Assembly: GCA_949987705.1 (NCBI GenBank)
Contig: OX465282.1
Span: 81,642,070 to 81,706,069, forward strand
Source: Thereva unica
Taxonomy: Eukaryota; Arthropoda; Insecta; Diptera; Therevidae
Length of the DNA stretch: 64,000 nucleotides
Direction: 5' to 3'
Under the pieces are notes generated by a model. It was given only the letters and a program-made list of their open reading frames with translations. It had not been told where the DNA came from and did no database searches. Positions 1 through 9,980 of this stretch are shown in pieces. Made by a program: the position numbers and the translations under genes. Position 1 is the first letter of the stretch. Each line of letters opens with the position of its first letter.

Positions 1-445
1 AGAGTCTGATTTAGGCATCCATGGTAGGCCTAACGTCTTGACTTGTTCCTCAGATGATCCATCCTTGAAATTTATTTGGACTTCCGTATCGTTGGATGGT
101 ATACCCATTATTAATTGTGGGTGATTCGCGCACCTCTACCTTAGTTTAAATTTTCCTTGTTGGAACACTTTTATTGCTTCTTTCTGGATGGCGAGTGCCA
201 TTGATGAAGCTGTCGGATCCGGTCATCAAGTCATCTAAATAGAAGTCGTTCTGCATGGCATAGAAGTCGTTCTGAAGCCCAAAGGAAACCTATCAGCATT
301 ATCATGGCCTAGTCTTTGTAAACACCGTAAGTAACAGTGTTGCGCTGGTAGAATTTCATAGAATTGCTAGGGTCTTTTCCCCATGCTATTAATTGGTATT
401 TGCAATCGCCCTCATTTATTTGCGTGATCTACACAGAATCTTTTG
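1..445 (-). pseudogene. BEL/Pao reverse transcriptase fragment, cut by window start
   Basis: Read on the minus strand in shifting frames, this stretch gives pieces typical of the BEL/Pao reverse transcriptase and its connection region: a segment ending in TVTYG, then an LDDLMTGSDS segment (the catalytic Asp-Asp pair in BEL style), and further on a KTLGLPWMPKSD segment, the usual end of this part of pol. Several stops and frame changes separate the pieces, so it is not a working gene. The element continues beyond the left edge of the window. No LTR is visible on the right; the sequence passes into a satellite monomer near 510. The family call rests on motif recognition only. Confidence 0.6.
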
Positions 446-510
446 AGTGTACGAACAATTTTCACATTGACCACTCAGGGCTGCAATAGTAACAAATGGG
501 TTTAACGATA

Positions 511-620
511 TTCTGAGTATACTATATTGATTATTGTATTCTACTTATCATGCCCTTTCATTCATTTGATTCCCATGTGGAGGGGTTGTGAAGAAAATGG
601 TAATCCGCCCTCCTGAGACC
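511..620 (-). repeat. Single diverged monomer of the 128-bp Helitron satellite
   Basis: Reverse-complemented, this segment carries the same order of words as the 128-bp repeat at 19.6-22.8 kb: GGAGGGCGGATTACCA, TTCTTCACAA, an ACATGGG core, a TCAAATGAA word, then ATAAGTAGAATACAAT. It is one isolated copy with no array and no Helitron ends that I can see beside it. Confidence 0.65.
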
Positions 621-635
621 ACAGTTGTTTCATAT

Positions 636-1110
636 GAACGCTTTTTGTTAATCATCGAAATGATTGGTCATGCGATCTGACATCAACAGTACTGGTTAGC
701 ATTTTTCGACTAACTAGTAATAAAATAAATTACAATTACGAACTCCACAAAAGTATAATCAGTATTTCAAATCGTGATTTGAAATTTTACTGTACATTTG
801 TACTATGAACTAGATTACAGTACCTAACGCCATCTGATACCATAGTGGCGACTAACCACTTTTATATGAACACATTTTGTTAATCATTGAATGCCATCTC
901 TGGCACCAACAGTGCGAGTAAACACTTTTCGACTAACTAGTAACACCATCTCATTGATTGAGTAATTGAAATAACTTATAGCGCCATCTGATAGAATAAT
1001 TTTAAGTACCCACTTTTAGGATAGGCAAAAAAACTCATGGAATAACAAATTATTTATATTGTGGTTATCGGCTACACAAGAAAAATTACTTATAGTGCTT
1101 ATAAAAAGGT
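636..1110. repeat. Dispersed repeat, second copy at 51.7-52.0 kb
   Basis: The stretch from about 865 to 1110 is closely matched on the same strand by 51705-52020, sharing words such as CGACTAACTAGTAACACCATC and ATTGTGGTTATCGG. A partial internal duplicate of its start lies at 636-730. No coding potential or clear ends were found. It is probably a non-autonomous element or a piece of an LTR. Confidence 0.55.
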
Positions 1111-1480
1111 GATAAATCGAATAAATTTATAAAAAAACACTTTATTTTTCATGTTTAGGCGTAAATAAGGCTTTAGTTGATTGCCCTTACGCCTTGATTC
1201 TTTCGACTTCGAAAATCTACTGCGTCTTCACTATCTAATAACTTCAACCTATTAAATTTATTATACACACTATTTCCTCTTAAAAAATGATGTACCTTAC
1301 TGCTAATTATATCAATTAAATATTTGTCGTTGCTGCTAGCGTGATAGGTTGATGGTTTAGACTCATCAAGTTCGTACAAGTCGTTAAGTTTATAGTTGAT
1401 ATCTTTAATGTTTTCAAAGAATTATCTTAATGTGCTTACCTCGGCCATTATTAAGTAGCTCTGAATAGTTTTGCCTGGGC
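1111..1480. other. Stretch without recognised feature
   Basis: AT-rich sequence. The only open frame (1173-1379, minus, 68 codons) has no recognised motif and I do not consider it a gene. Confidence 0.5.
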
Positions 1481-1484
1481 CGGA

Positions 1485-2160
1485 AATGTTGTTTCAGTTC
1501 TTGCTTTATCAGCTTCCAATTGTTTCTTGTCTTGTTATTGTTCAGTCTGTCTTGGTCTTGTTCTTGCAAACTTACCTAAGTCCTGTTCTTGGTCTTGTTC
1601 TTACAAACATAGCTAAGTCTTGGTATTGGTCTTGCTAAATGTGCAAGACTAGTCCTGCTCATCACTACCTTTGATGACATGAAAAACTATATGTAATAGG
1701 AGCGCTGCAAGCTTTTTAATGAGTTCTCAAAGATGTCTATTGCAGCACCTCCTAATTGGATAAAAAAGACTTGATAATGTGAAACATCTACCTAAATTAT
1801 TTTCGCAAAATTTGCTTCAAAATGCAGAAATATTGATTGTCAATCTTATTGGCGCACAATGCATGCAAAGTCATTATGTACTTATGTACAAATTCTTTTA
1901 CAATTATCATACTAAAAAGTAAATATACACACATGTATTTATATCATAATTACTTGATTACCATAATTTTTTGTTTTTAAAAGAATAAATTTAGGTGAAA
2001 ATTGTGCAAGAATCTTGCTAAAGTCTTACTCTGGGTCTAGTTATTGCACAGTTAGTCTTGTTCTTGCAAGCAGAACTAAGTCTTGTTCTTGTTTTTGGTC
2101 TTGCTAAATGTGCACGAACAAGACAAGATTGCAAGAACAAGTCCATTTTTGGGCATCACT
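1485..2160. repeat. CTTGTTCTTGC-rich blocks, possible hAT MITE ends
   Basis: Two blocks (about 1500-1675 and 1985-2160) are built from imperfect repeats of CTTGTTCTTGCAA. Each finishes in a CATCACTA word, which resembles the outer end of some hAT-type terminal repeats. Both blocks point the same way, so they do not form a clean inverted pair. AT-rich sequence without a gene lies between them. Confidence 0.35.
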
Positions 2161-2560
2161 AGATGTAGGATACACCTCTCCGCCTCGCCTTGGATTTTGT
2201 CGTTGATTAAAATGCTCATGGCATATTCCCTCAGACCTGGCGTATTTTGGCACAACTGGAAAGTACTTTCGACGGTGGAGCTGAATTCCTGAATGGTATA
2301 CTCTTCACATGGCTCAGAAATTGATCTGGAGTTAATACAAAATTCACCGATTGGGCCTGGACTGCGGCTAATTCACGTATTAGTTGTTCAACTCCGGCCC
2401 CTAGTGATACAATTTGAGCTTCTTGTTGCTCGATAACATTCCTTAATTATAGATCAGCCTGATCCAAGATGTTTCTTAGATTGATATAGAAAATATATTG
2501 ACGACTATTCCTCATGCACTTTCACTATCGTTGCAATTTTTGGCTTTCTGCACTTAATCG
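2160..2560 (-). pseudogene. Gypsy gag N-terminal fragment
   Basis: The minus strand reads as the amino-terminal part of a Ty3/gypsy-type gag: a helical segment with RNVIEQQEAQIVSLGAG followed by QLIRELAAVQAQS. Internal stops occur near both ends. It lies just downstream, in the sense direction, of a primer-binding site at 2749-2766, which is where gag should begin. Nothing further of this element continues to the left, so it is a 5' remnant joined to the CTTG-rich repeats. Confidence 0.5.
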
Positions 2561-2748
2561 GAACTGAGTTTAGTTTTTTTATTATTATATTAATTTTCTG
2601 AATGACCAAGCTTCGTTTCTTCACATTCCGAATTTCTGCGGAAGTACTTCGTTACCACTCACTAGTCGCGTATTATTGTTAATATTTCCCTTTAAAAGGA
2701 AATTAACGAAAAGCTTTTATTCACTGGATTGCAATTCTTCGGACTGCA

Positions 2749-2766
2749 ATCCCACCGACTGCGCCA
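2749..2766 (-). other. Primer-binding site, gypsy type
   Basis: On the minus strand the sequence is TGGCGCAGTCGGTGGGAT, the form used by insect gypsy/errantivirus-type elements. Nearly the same site occurs at 42845-42862 and 61797-61814. It marks the junction between a 5' LTR on its right and a gag leader on its left. Confidence 0.75.
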
Positions 2767-3206
2767 GTTAGATAATTTTGTTTTTAACTCGGAAAAAAAA
2801 TAAATATTCCGATTCACTTTAGAGAATCAAACTACTTTTTTTAAACACAGAAAAAACAAATTTAAATCCGTTTTAAATTTTATCTAAAAAAATCTCCCGA
2901 AAGTTTAAACTTATACTGAATTCTTCATTTAATTTACTTTTCCATTTCCATTTCAAAAAGTAACCTGTCATCAAAATATTCTTAAATGATAAGACAAACC
3001 AAGATGGGATTCATGTTGCTAGTTGCATGTTGGAATCTGTAGTCTGAGACTTTTGTTTTTCAAAAGTCTAGAGATATTTCTGTGGATTTGGCAATGTAAG
3101 AAAAATTTGTGTGGAAAGAGTTTTTGTTTAGTTCCCTTGATTATATTTCGATATTATTTCTTCGAATTCTAATTTGTTATCTTTAGGATCATTAATATGC
3201 TTAACT
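2766..3206 (-). repeat. Candidate 5' LTR of decayed gypsy element
   Basis: The sequence beside the primer-binding site starts AGTTAGATAA. About 440 bp later comes TTAACT, giving AGTTA/TAACT terminal inverted repeats like those of errantivirus-type LTRs. The inside is AT-rich, as expected for an LTR. No second LTR was found in the window, so the right boundary is a guess. Confidence 0.4.
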
Positions 3207-3529
3207 CTCGTGTACCTTCAAGCCTTCAATATCAAGAACCTTCACTGTGTGAGCCAATAGTTTTGCCAATAGGACAGTCGAACAAAGTTCCAAACATGGT
3301 AGACTCACTTCTTTGCTTAGAAGGGCAATCTTTGTTTTTGCAGCAATCGATTGGACATGTACTGACCATTGGGGCTCTATTATTCTCGTATTGACAACAG
3401 CTACATATTTCCATTTTTTTCGTGATACATGGAAACGCCTAGGAATTTTTTTTCCAGATCAGGAAATTGGTTCGCCTTTCTCCATGTATTGGATTTGTTA
3501 TATAATTGAGTTGTATCTTCTTACGTAGC
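3207..3529. other. Unassigned stretch with small Cys-rich frame
   Basis: A 60-codon minus-strand frame (3232-3414) is rich in cysteine (CSCC, CPIDCCKNKDC). I do not recognise it, it has no partner domain, and the surrounding sequence is transposon remnant. It could be a chance frame or a scrap of an envelope-like protein. Confidence 0.3.
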
Positions 3530-3827
3530 GTGCGATCGCGTAACATACGTCTCCACCAATATTTCCGACTTATGCGGTTGTATGGGTCGACGACTCTCCG
3601 GTGCCCACCAAATGGCGAGTTGTTCTAGTCCTTCAATATTGTATTGACTTCTTCTGGACTTGTTATCACCTCAATTTTTCTCCGTAGCTCGTTGGAGCTA
3701 TCTTGAGAGGCTTTGACAGGTTGGAGTATTTCCGTTTCAGTCTTTTTGTTTAGGCCCTTCGTTGAGACTGGGGGCTTTTGGAGCTGGGAAATGTTTTCCC
3801 TCGCTCCTTTTAGCCCGAACGGCCATT
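3530..3827 (-). pseudogene. Gypsy pol remnant: RT motif, linker and integrase zinc-binding piece
   Basis: On the minus strand the sequence starts next to the LINE poly(A) tract with a PFGLK word, a conserved part of the gypsy reverse transcriptase. It then runs through a polar linker and a segment with HRRVVDPYNRI and YWWRRM, the zinc-binding start of integrase. The rest of RT and all of RNase H are missing between PFGLK and the linker, so this gypsy copy was already internally deleted or lost sequence on LINE insertion. The matching upstream half of the RT is at 11044-11340, on the other side of the LINE and BEL insertions. A related fragment is at 62342-62640. Confidence 0.6.
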
Positions 3828-3879
3828 TTTTTTTTTTTTATGAAAAAAACTAAGCTTAGGTGTAACCCTTTGTACTACC
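3828..3879 (-). mobile_element. 3' end of LINE copy A, separated by the BEL insertion
   Basis: Minus-strand sequence beginning GGTAGTACAAAGG and ending in a poly(A) run of about a dozen bases. It matches the 3' end of LINE copy B (51327-51373). The bulk of this LINE is at 9981-11043. Confidence 0.75.
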
Positions 3880-4550
3880 TGTTTATTGAGGTTGTCGTGT
3901 AGCGGATGAAAGAATGGATTGGCAATTTATATAATATCGTTCGAAATGTAACAGTTCCAAACGTGACCACTACGCGTACCAAGGACCACTATCCAGAGCA
4001 AACTCAGAGAAGAAGACGGAATGAGTGGATAATTTATTAAAACTCTGTGTTGGTTGATAGACTTATTTTATTTATTATTATGTATCTTGTTTTATTTAGT
4101 TAGGTTAACAAAATCTTTAAAGAATACAAAAAATAATAGTTTGACTCTGAAAGTACAACAAAAAAAACTAATCTCCTTGGCACGATGTCGGTGACCCGAC
4201 ATGTATGTGCCGCAGATCCTAGTGATTTGAAACAACAAAAAAAAACAGTGTATTAAATGGGCACGATGTCATAAAATGACATGTATGTGCCTAATTCTTA
4301 AAACATACCTTGTAACTTGGTTTAATAGAAGAACAATACAAAAGTTTTAATAGAGAACAAACAATGTGAACTGCTTAACTTGAACGCTTGAATAATTGTG
4401 TTTGACTGCCATTTTGAAGCTCCGGCTCGCCTTTTATATCCGAAACTTCCTTTCGTCGCCTACTCAAGTTCTATTGACATATTACTTTGTCGTTGCAGTT
4501 GTCGCCGCCTACTTGTCCCTTTAAGACATATTATAGCAAGTGTCTGAACA
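3880..4550 (-). repeat. 3' LTR of BEL/Pao element
   Basis: In the sense direction the LTR begins TGTTCAGACA and ends AATAAACA. It is preceded by a purine-rich tract (CGGGGGAGTA, 4551-4560), the expected plus-strand primer. It contains the two hairpins annotated separately. Confidence 0.9.
4179..4291. other. Twin covarying hairpins in BEL 3' LTR
   Basis: Two stem-loops lie about 80 bp apart start to start (4179-4211 and 4259-4291). Both have an outer stem GGCAC/GTGCC and an inner 7-bp stem. The inner stem is ATGTCGG/CCGACAT in the first and ATGTCAT/ATGACAT in the second, so two positions changed on both sides and pairing was kept. The same pair occurs in the 5' LTR (9609-9722). This pattern suggests a conserved RNA or DNA structure; the role is unknown. 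Confidence 0.7.
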
Positions 4551-4586
4551 TACTCCCCCGCGTTGATCTAATCTTGATCAATTAGA

Positions 4587-5815
4587 TCAACATTTTTTTA
4601 CTTTCGATACTCCTCGTTTCCGGTAGTGGTGGAACTGTAGGTCACCATTCACCTTAACCTTCACCTTCACTTGGTATCGTCCCGGAAGGTTGATAGTTTG
4701 TTCTCTTCCCTTCCGCTTCTGGATTTTTCCAATGTCCAGTTTTTCTATCACTTGCCTTGGAAGGAAAATGTCACTCCCTTCCCGAGTCGTAAACCGCTGG
4801 AAATCGTTGGTAAGCCTCGTCCTCAGTTCCTTCAGAGTGGTTGTATCCTCTTTGACTATGGCCCCTGTCGGCCAGTCTGTCGGTGGTTTTGTGAGCCAAG
4901 GTGGACCGTTAAGCCATAGATGGTTGTCTATTAGCGAATTTGCAGTGGTTCCTCTGCTCGCAAGATCGGCAGGATTCCATTGCGTTGAAACATGTCTCCA
5001 CTGGTCATACTTCACAAGTTCCTGTATTTGTAAAACTCGATTCGCCACGTAGGTTTTCCATCTCGACGCATGTTGTCGGATCCACTGGAGCACGATGGTC
5101 GAATCAGTCCACGCAATTAGTGGAATTCCTTGTAAGTCCATGCTAGATACAGTTTCTTTCAACAATCGTGCTAATAGCAAGGCACTGTTAAGTTCCAATC
5201 GTGGTATAGTCATTGGTTTGATTGATGCTACATTGGTTCTCGAGGTTAGTAGTGTCGACATAATGTTGCCTTCGTTGTCCGTGACTCGCAAATAGATCAC
5301 AGCAGCAGTTGCTCGCATTGATGCGTCGCAGAAGCCATGGATTTGCATGTCATGTTGTGGAGAATAGTGGATCCACCTAGGAATTGTAAATTTGTTTATA
5401 TTATGTAAATCCGCCTTGTAGTTTTGCCAATTTTTGGCTATATGTTCTGGCACTTGTTGGTCCCATGAACACCCTGTCAGCCATAAATCCTGGATTAACA
5501 TTTTAGCAACGATTATCACTGGTTGTAGCAACCCTAGAGGATCATAACGACGCCACTTCTGATAAGATTGTTCTCTTAGTTATGACATTATGTTCTTTAA
5601 GCAGCTTGAATTGAAAAGAGAAGTGATCAGAACACGGTTGCCAACGGACCCCCAGAGTCTTTATTGCATTCGCCTCTGAAAATGTCACCAAATCATTATG
5701 CTCTCTGTACTCCATTGGTAATTGTTCAAGCACTTGCTTCTCGTTACTGCTCCACTTCCTCAGATTGAATCCACCTGACTTGAGCATTGTGAGTAGTTGG
5801 AACTGCAGTTCAAGT
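4587..5815 (-). pseudogene. BEL/Pao RT C-terminus and RNase H, frameshifted
   Basis: Sense is minus. Residues from 5815 down to about 5542 carry the end of the RT region (KSGGFNLRKWSSNE, then a GVRWQP word), and a frame change of two bases near 5535-5545 leads into the RNase H frame that ends at 4587. RNase H landmarks are GFCDAS (first catalytic Asp), the RLEL segment with its Glu, AWTDSTIVLQW (Asp) and WNPADLASRG (last Asp). After RNase H a short tail runs almost straight to the 3' LTR; the zinc-binding, catalytic and C-terminal parts of a BEL integrase are absent. The element therefore cannot supply its own integrase. Confidence 0.8.
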
Positions 5816-6524
5816 CCCGAGTAAAAATAAAATAAGGGCATTTGGCGGGCATTGGGGCAAATGACGGGCAAATGACGGGCGTAGAATTTTAAACCATTTT
5901 TTATGATGGCCTTTCAAGGGGCAAAAAACGGCGACTTGGCTTTTCAAGGGTCAAACGACGGCCGTAGAGTTTTTAAATTTTTTTAGGGCGAGCACAGATG
6001 GGCAAACGACGGGCAAATGACGGGCAAACTTGAACAAAAGATTTCAATTTCCAAGAAGACCTTATAGAGGCCATAAAAATGCCAAATGCATAAAGCGTGA
6101 CTTATGTATTTTTCTCGGTATTTCTCGCTCGAGTAAAAATAAATTTCGGCCTTTTGACGGGCGTGATGGCCCGGCCATATGGCGGTCAAATGACGGCCCG
6201 TTGCAGGACAGTACGGCCATTCGGGGGGCGATTGGCGGTCAAATGAGGGCTTTTCAGTCGCAAAAAAGGCCATTCGGGGGAAAAGCCCTCGAAAAGCCCT
6301 CATTCGACCGCCAATCGCCCCCCGAATGGCCTTTTTTGGAACTGAAAAGCCCAAATTCGACCGTCAATCGCCCCCCAAATGGCCTTTTTTGCGACTGAAA
6401 AGCCCCCATTTGACCGTCAATCGCCCCCCGAATGGCCGTACTGTCCTGCAACGGGCCGTCATTTGACCGCCATATGGCCGGGCCATCACGCCCGTCAAAA
6501 GGCCGAAATTTATTTTTACTCGGG
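5816..6524. mobile_element. Palindromic foldback insert in BEL pol
   Basis: The insert starts CCCGAGTAAAAATAAA and ends with the exact reverse complement. A third copy of this end word sits inside at about 6129. From there the sequence folds back on itself with arms of about 165-190 bp (6130-6295 and 6300-6524). It is richer in G+C than its surroundings and repeats words such as GACGGGCAAATGACGGGC, GGTCAAATGA and GGCCATTCGGGGG. It separates the RT active-site half from the RT C-terminal half of the BEL pol gene. It encodes nothing I recognise. The inner 395 bp may be one element inserted in an older relative. Confidence 0.75.
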
Positions 6525-9288
6525 GTGCTTCTTTGACATCATCCGTGCCTGTCAATAAATCATCCACATAGAAATCAGACTCAGTTACCTTAGATGCAAG
6601 TGGGAAGTTCTGCTTCTCATCTACTGCCAGTTGGTTCAGTGTTCTAACCGCCAAATAAGGAGCAGCTGTTGTTCCAAACGTGGCCGTTGTCAGCATATAG
6701 TCTTGAACATTGCCTTGAGTTTGATGCCGCCAGAGAATTCGTTGATATGTCCGATGTTCTGGTGATACCTGAACCATTCGATACATTTTCTCGATATCTG
6801 CATGGACAGCTATTCTATGTCTTCTCCATCTTAGTAGAGTGCAAAACAACTTGGATTGTATTGTTGGGCCAGCTAGCAAAAAATCATTCAACGAATGACC
6901 ATTAGTCGTTTTCGCAGACGCATCAAATACAACTCTCACTTTGGTGGTGGTGCTGCTCTCTTTTATTACCGCATGATGTGGGATGTAATAGTTTGGTTCA
7001 CCGTCGTTGGGCTGGCTTGTTTCAATCATGTGTCCCAGCTGGATGTATTCCTGTAAACAGGCTTCATTGTCTTTCCTTAGTTGAGGGTTGCTATTGAGCC
7101 GTCTTTCCACACAATACAGCCGCTTGAGGGCCATCGCTCGTGAGTTGCCTAAGTTGGGCTTCTCGTTTCGTCTGAATGGGAGATTGACTTGGTATTGCCC
7201 ATTTTCTAGCCGTCGATGGGTTTTTGTATAATAGTCCGAACATTCTTGCTCTTCTTGACTCAGAATTGGTGGTGAATTGACCTCCTCTTCTTCCCAGAAT
7301 TGTTTAAGTTGATTGCTGAGATCCTCGTTCGTGACTTGAATCGTGAAATTGTTAGCTGTAGTATTAGACATCTCGTGTGTGGGTCCGATTATTACCCATC
7401 CAAAACTTGTGTTTACTGCCAAGGGCTCTGCTTCTGCACCTCGTCGAACACCATCTTGAACTATCCTAACATATGCATCAGCACCCAGCAACGCATCGAT
7501 GTCGCCAGGTTTCCACCATCCTGGGTCCGCCAGTTCAAGACCATGCAAATGGTTATACCGGTGACTTGAAATTGCTGTCTTAGGTAAGCTTTCGGTTATA
7601 CTGTTGACCACTAGAAATGTTTGGGACATCTGAAATTTGCTAGCGCTCATTGATTCCAGAATAATCCTAGTTTGTTTCGTTGACTTCCCTGTTGGCCTTG
7701 TGTTCAGACCATATATGTTGACTCCTGCCGGGCTACAGGACACTCCTAGTTTCTTGCATGTATTCTGGGTAATAAAGGATGACTCCGAGCCATTATCCAC
7801 TAGGCATCTGATAGTATGTTGCCGTCCGTTGCTCCCCCTTGTGAGTACCAAGGCTGTTGATAGCAACGTGTGCGATCCCTCCCTTGCGAGGAAGGCTTGC
7901 ACGTTGTTTGAACCACCAGCGCTGTGGGCCTGGTGGGTGGTTCGTTGATGTGACGATATAGGTGCATCGTTTGGTAATTGATTAGTTTGATTATGTTGGG
8001 ATTGTGACATAGTTGTGTGTACTTCCCTTGGTTGTTGTGGATTTGGATCTGAGTAGAGCTTCTTACTCTGTGTCTCTTCATGCAAGGTCGTATGATGTTT
8101 TTCCTTGCACTTCAAACATCTAAATTTACTTTTGCATTGGTTCGTCATGTGGTTTTTCGACAGGCAATTGAAACAGTGCCCCGCTGTCCTCACTACCCTT
8201 CGTCTTGCAGTTGGGTCCATATTAACATATTTAGGGCATCTCTGAAGCCAGTGACATTCCTGGCAAGCTGGACACTGATTCCTTTTGACTGTATGGTAAA
8301 CCCTTGTAGTGGGTTTTGTCCGATTTAGTTGTGGCTGTTGATTTGTGGACACAATGTCACAGATAGACTCAAGTACCTTATGTCTTTTGCACAGGAATGC
8401 ATGGAACGCCTTGTAAGTAGGCAGAGTTTGGGATGCGCCTTGTTCTTCTTCCCACATCTTCATCGTAACAAACGGGAGTTTTGAGATCAGGATGTGTATA
8501 AGTAAAAGATCCCATGATTCTATATCAATTTTCAAATTGATGATTTGTTGTAGACAACCATCCGTTGTTGCTATGAATGTTTTTAAATTAGTGGAATTTT
8601 CGGTTGGAACTTTTGGTTGATTGAGAAGTGTCTTCAAATAATGATTTACCAAAATTTTCTTATTTTCATATCGTTCCTTAACCTTGTTCCAAGAAACGTC
8701 ATAGTTATTATCCGTAACTGGTATGTGTCGTAGAAGTTGTTCAGCATCACCAATCAAACATGATTTCAGGTGATACAGCTTCTGCACTGCGCTCAATTGC
8801 ACGTTGTTGTGAATCAATGACACGAATAAATCATGGAAGGAAAACCATGAATCATAATTCCCATCAAACTTTGGTAAGTCTATTTTTGGCAAAAATGTTT
8901 CCGTTCGGACCATTGGAATTGTTGCAGGTTGAGTTGGCAGAGGTTCTGCTGCAGACAATTTCCTGTGTCCTTCCAGCAGTTCACTCCGATACTCAGAATA
9001 TTTCGACTCTATTTGCACGTATGTATCTTCAGGTGCTGCTGCGGAATCTGACTCGTCACATAGATACGCATCCGTTAATAACTGATCTGTCTCCTTGTAC
9101 TCCTACCATAACTGATTCATTTGTTCCAGTTTTACTTCATAGAATGCCTTGGTTCTTTTTACCGTCGGAGTTTTCTTCGAATTTTCAATAAATTTCTCAA
9201 TACGAGATCTCTGTGCCTGCTCTCGCAGCATTGCCTTCTTTAGTGAACTCATCTTAGAACTTGATTTCGTCGATAAAATAGATTGCAA
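6525..9288 (-). pseudogene. BEL/Pao gag-protease-RT, N-terminal part with in-frame stop
   Basis: The sense frame opens at 9288, close to the 5' LTR, and is broken by one TAG stop at 9103-9105. The same frame continues open to the foldback insert. The order is: basic N-terminus, a BEL gag core (LPKFDGNYDSWFSFHDLF), a cysteine/histidine cluster containing CPACQECHWLQRC, HCFNCLSKNHMTNQC and CLKCKEKHHTTLH, a retropepsin-like site CLVDNGSESSFIT, and the reverse transcriptase up to FYVDDLLTG with its catalytic Asp pair. BEL elements normally encode one long gag-pol, so the frame layout fits. The break could be a simple nonsense mutation; readthrough is possible but not supported by anything else here. 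Confidence 0.85.
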
Positions 9289-9310
9289 ATCCTGGATGGA
9301 ACCACCAAAA

Positions 9311-9980
9311 TGTTTATTGAGGTTGTCGTGTAGCGGATGAAAGAATGGATTGGCAATTTATATAATATCGTTCGAAATGTAACAGTTCCAAACGTGACCA
9401 CTACGCGTACCAAGGACCACTATCCAGAGCAAACTCAGAGAAGAAGACGGAATGAGTGGATAATTTATTAAAACTCTGTGTTGGTTGATAGACTTATTTT
9501 ATTTATTATTATGTATCTTGTTTTATTTAGTTAGGTTAACAAAATCTTTAAAGAATACAAAAAATGATAGTTTGACTCTGAAAGTACAACAAAAAAAACT
9601 AATCTCCTTGGCACGATGTCGGTGACCCGACATGTATGTGCCGCAGATCCTAGTGATTTGAAACAACAAAAAAAAACAGTGTATTAAATGGGCACGATGT
9701 CATAAAATGACATGTATGTGCCTAATTCTTAAAACATACCTTACAATTGGTTTAATAGAAGAACAATACAAAAGTTTTAATAGAGAACAAACAAGGTGAA
9801 CTGCTTAACTTGAACGCTTGAATAATTGTGTTTGACTGCCATTTTGAAGCTCCGGCTCGCCTTTTATATCCGAAATTTCATTTCGTCGCCTACTCAAGTT
9901 CTATTGACATATTACTTTGTCGTTGCAGTTGTCGCCGCCTACTTGTCCCTTTAAGACATATTATAGCAAGTGTCTGAACA
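9311..9980 (-). repeat. 5' LTR of BEL/Pao element
   Basis: Partner of 3880-4550, 670 bp, starting TGTTCAGACA in the sense direction. The sense sequence right after it (TTTTGGTGGTTCCATCC) contains the likely primer-binding site; I could not assign the tRNA. The two hairpins recur at 9609-9722. A one-base length difference and about eight substitutions separate it from the 3' LTR. Confidence 0.9.

Larger units (their letters stand above)
3880..9980 (-). mobile_element. BEL/Pao LTR retrotransposon, complete ends, defective
   Basis: Two LTRs of 671 and 670 bp (3880-4550 and 9311-9980) bound the element, and CTACC flanks it on both sides (3875-3879 and 9981-9985) as a 5-bp target duplication. By eye the LTRs differ at roughly eight places. 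The sense strand is minus. Inside are gag, protease, reverse transcriptase and RNase H pieces, but no integrase follows RNase H, so the element looks non-autonomous. It also has an in-frame stop in gag, a frameshift in RT and a palindromic insertion. It inserted into the 3' untranslated region of LINE copy A; the uninterrupted sequence is preserved in LINE copy B near 51320-51345. Confidence 0.9.

Noticed and set aside
6030..6451. Overlapping frames on both strands at 6030-6398 and 6254-6451
   Set aside because: They mirror each other because the sequence is palindromic; no protein motif.
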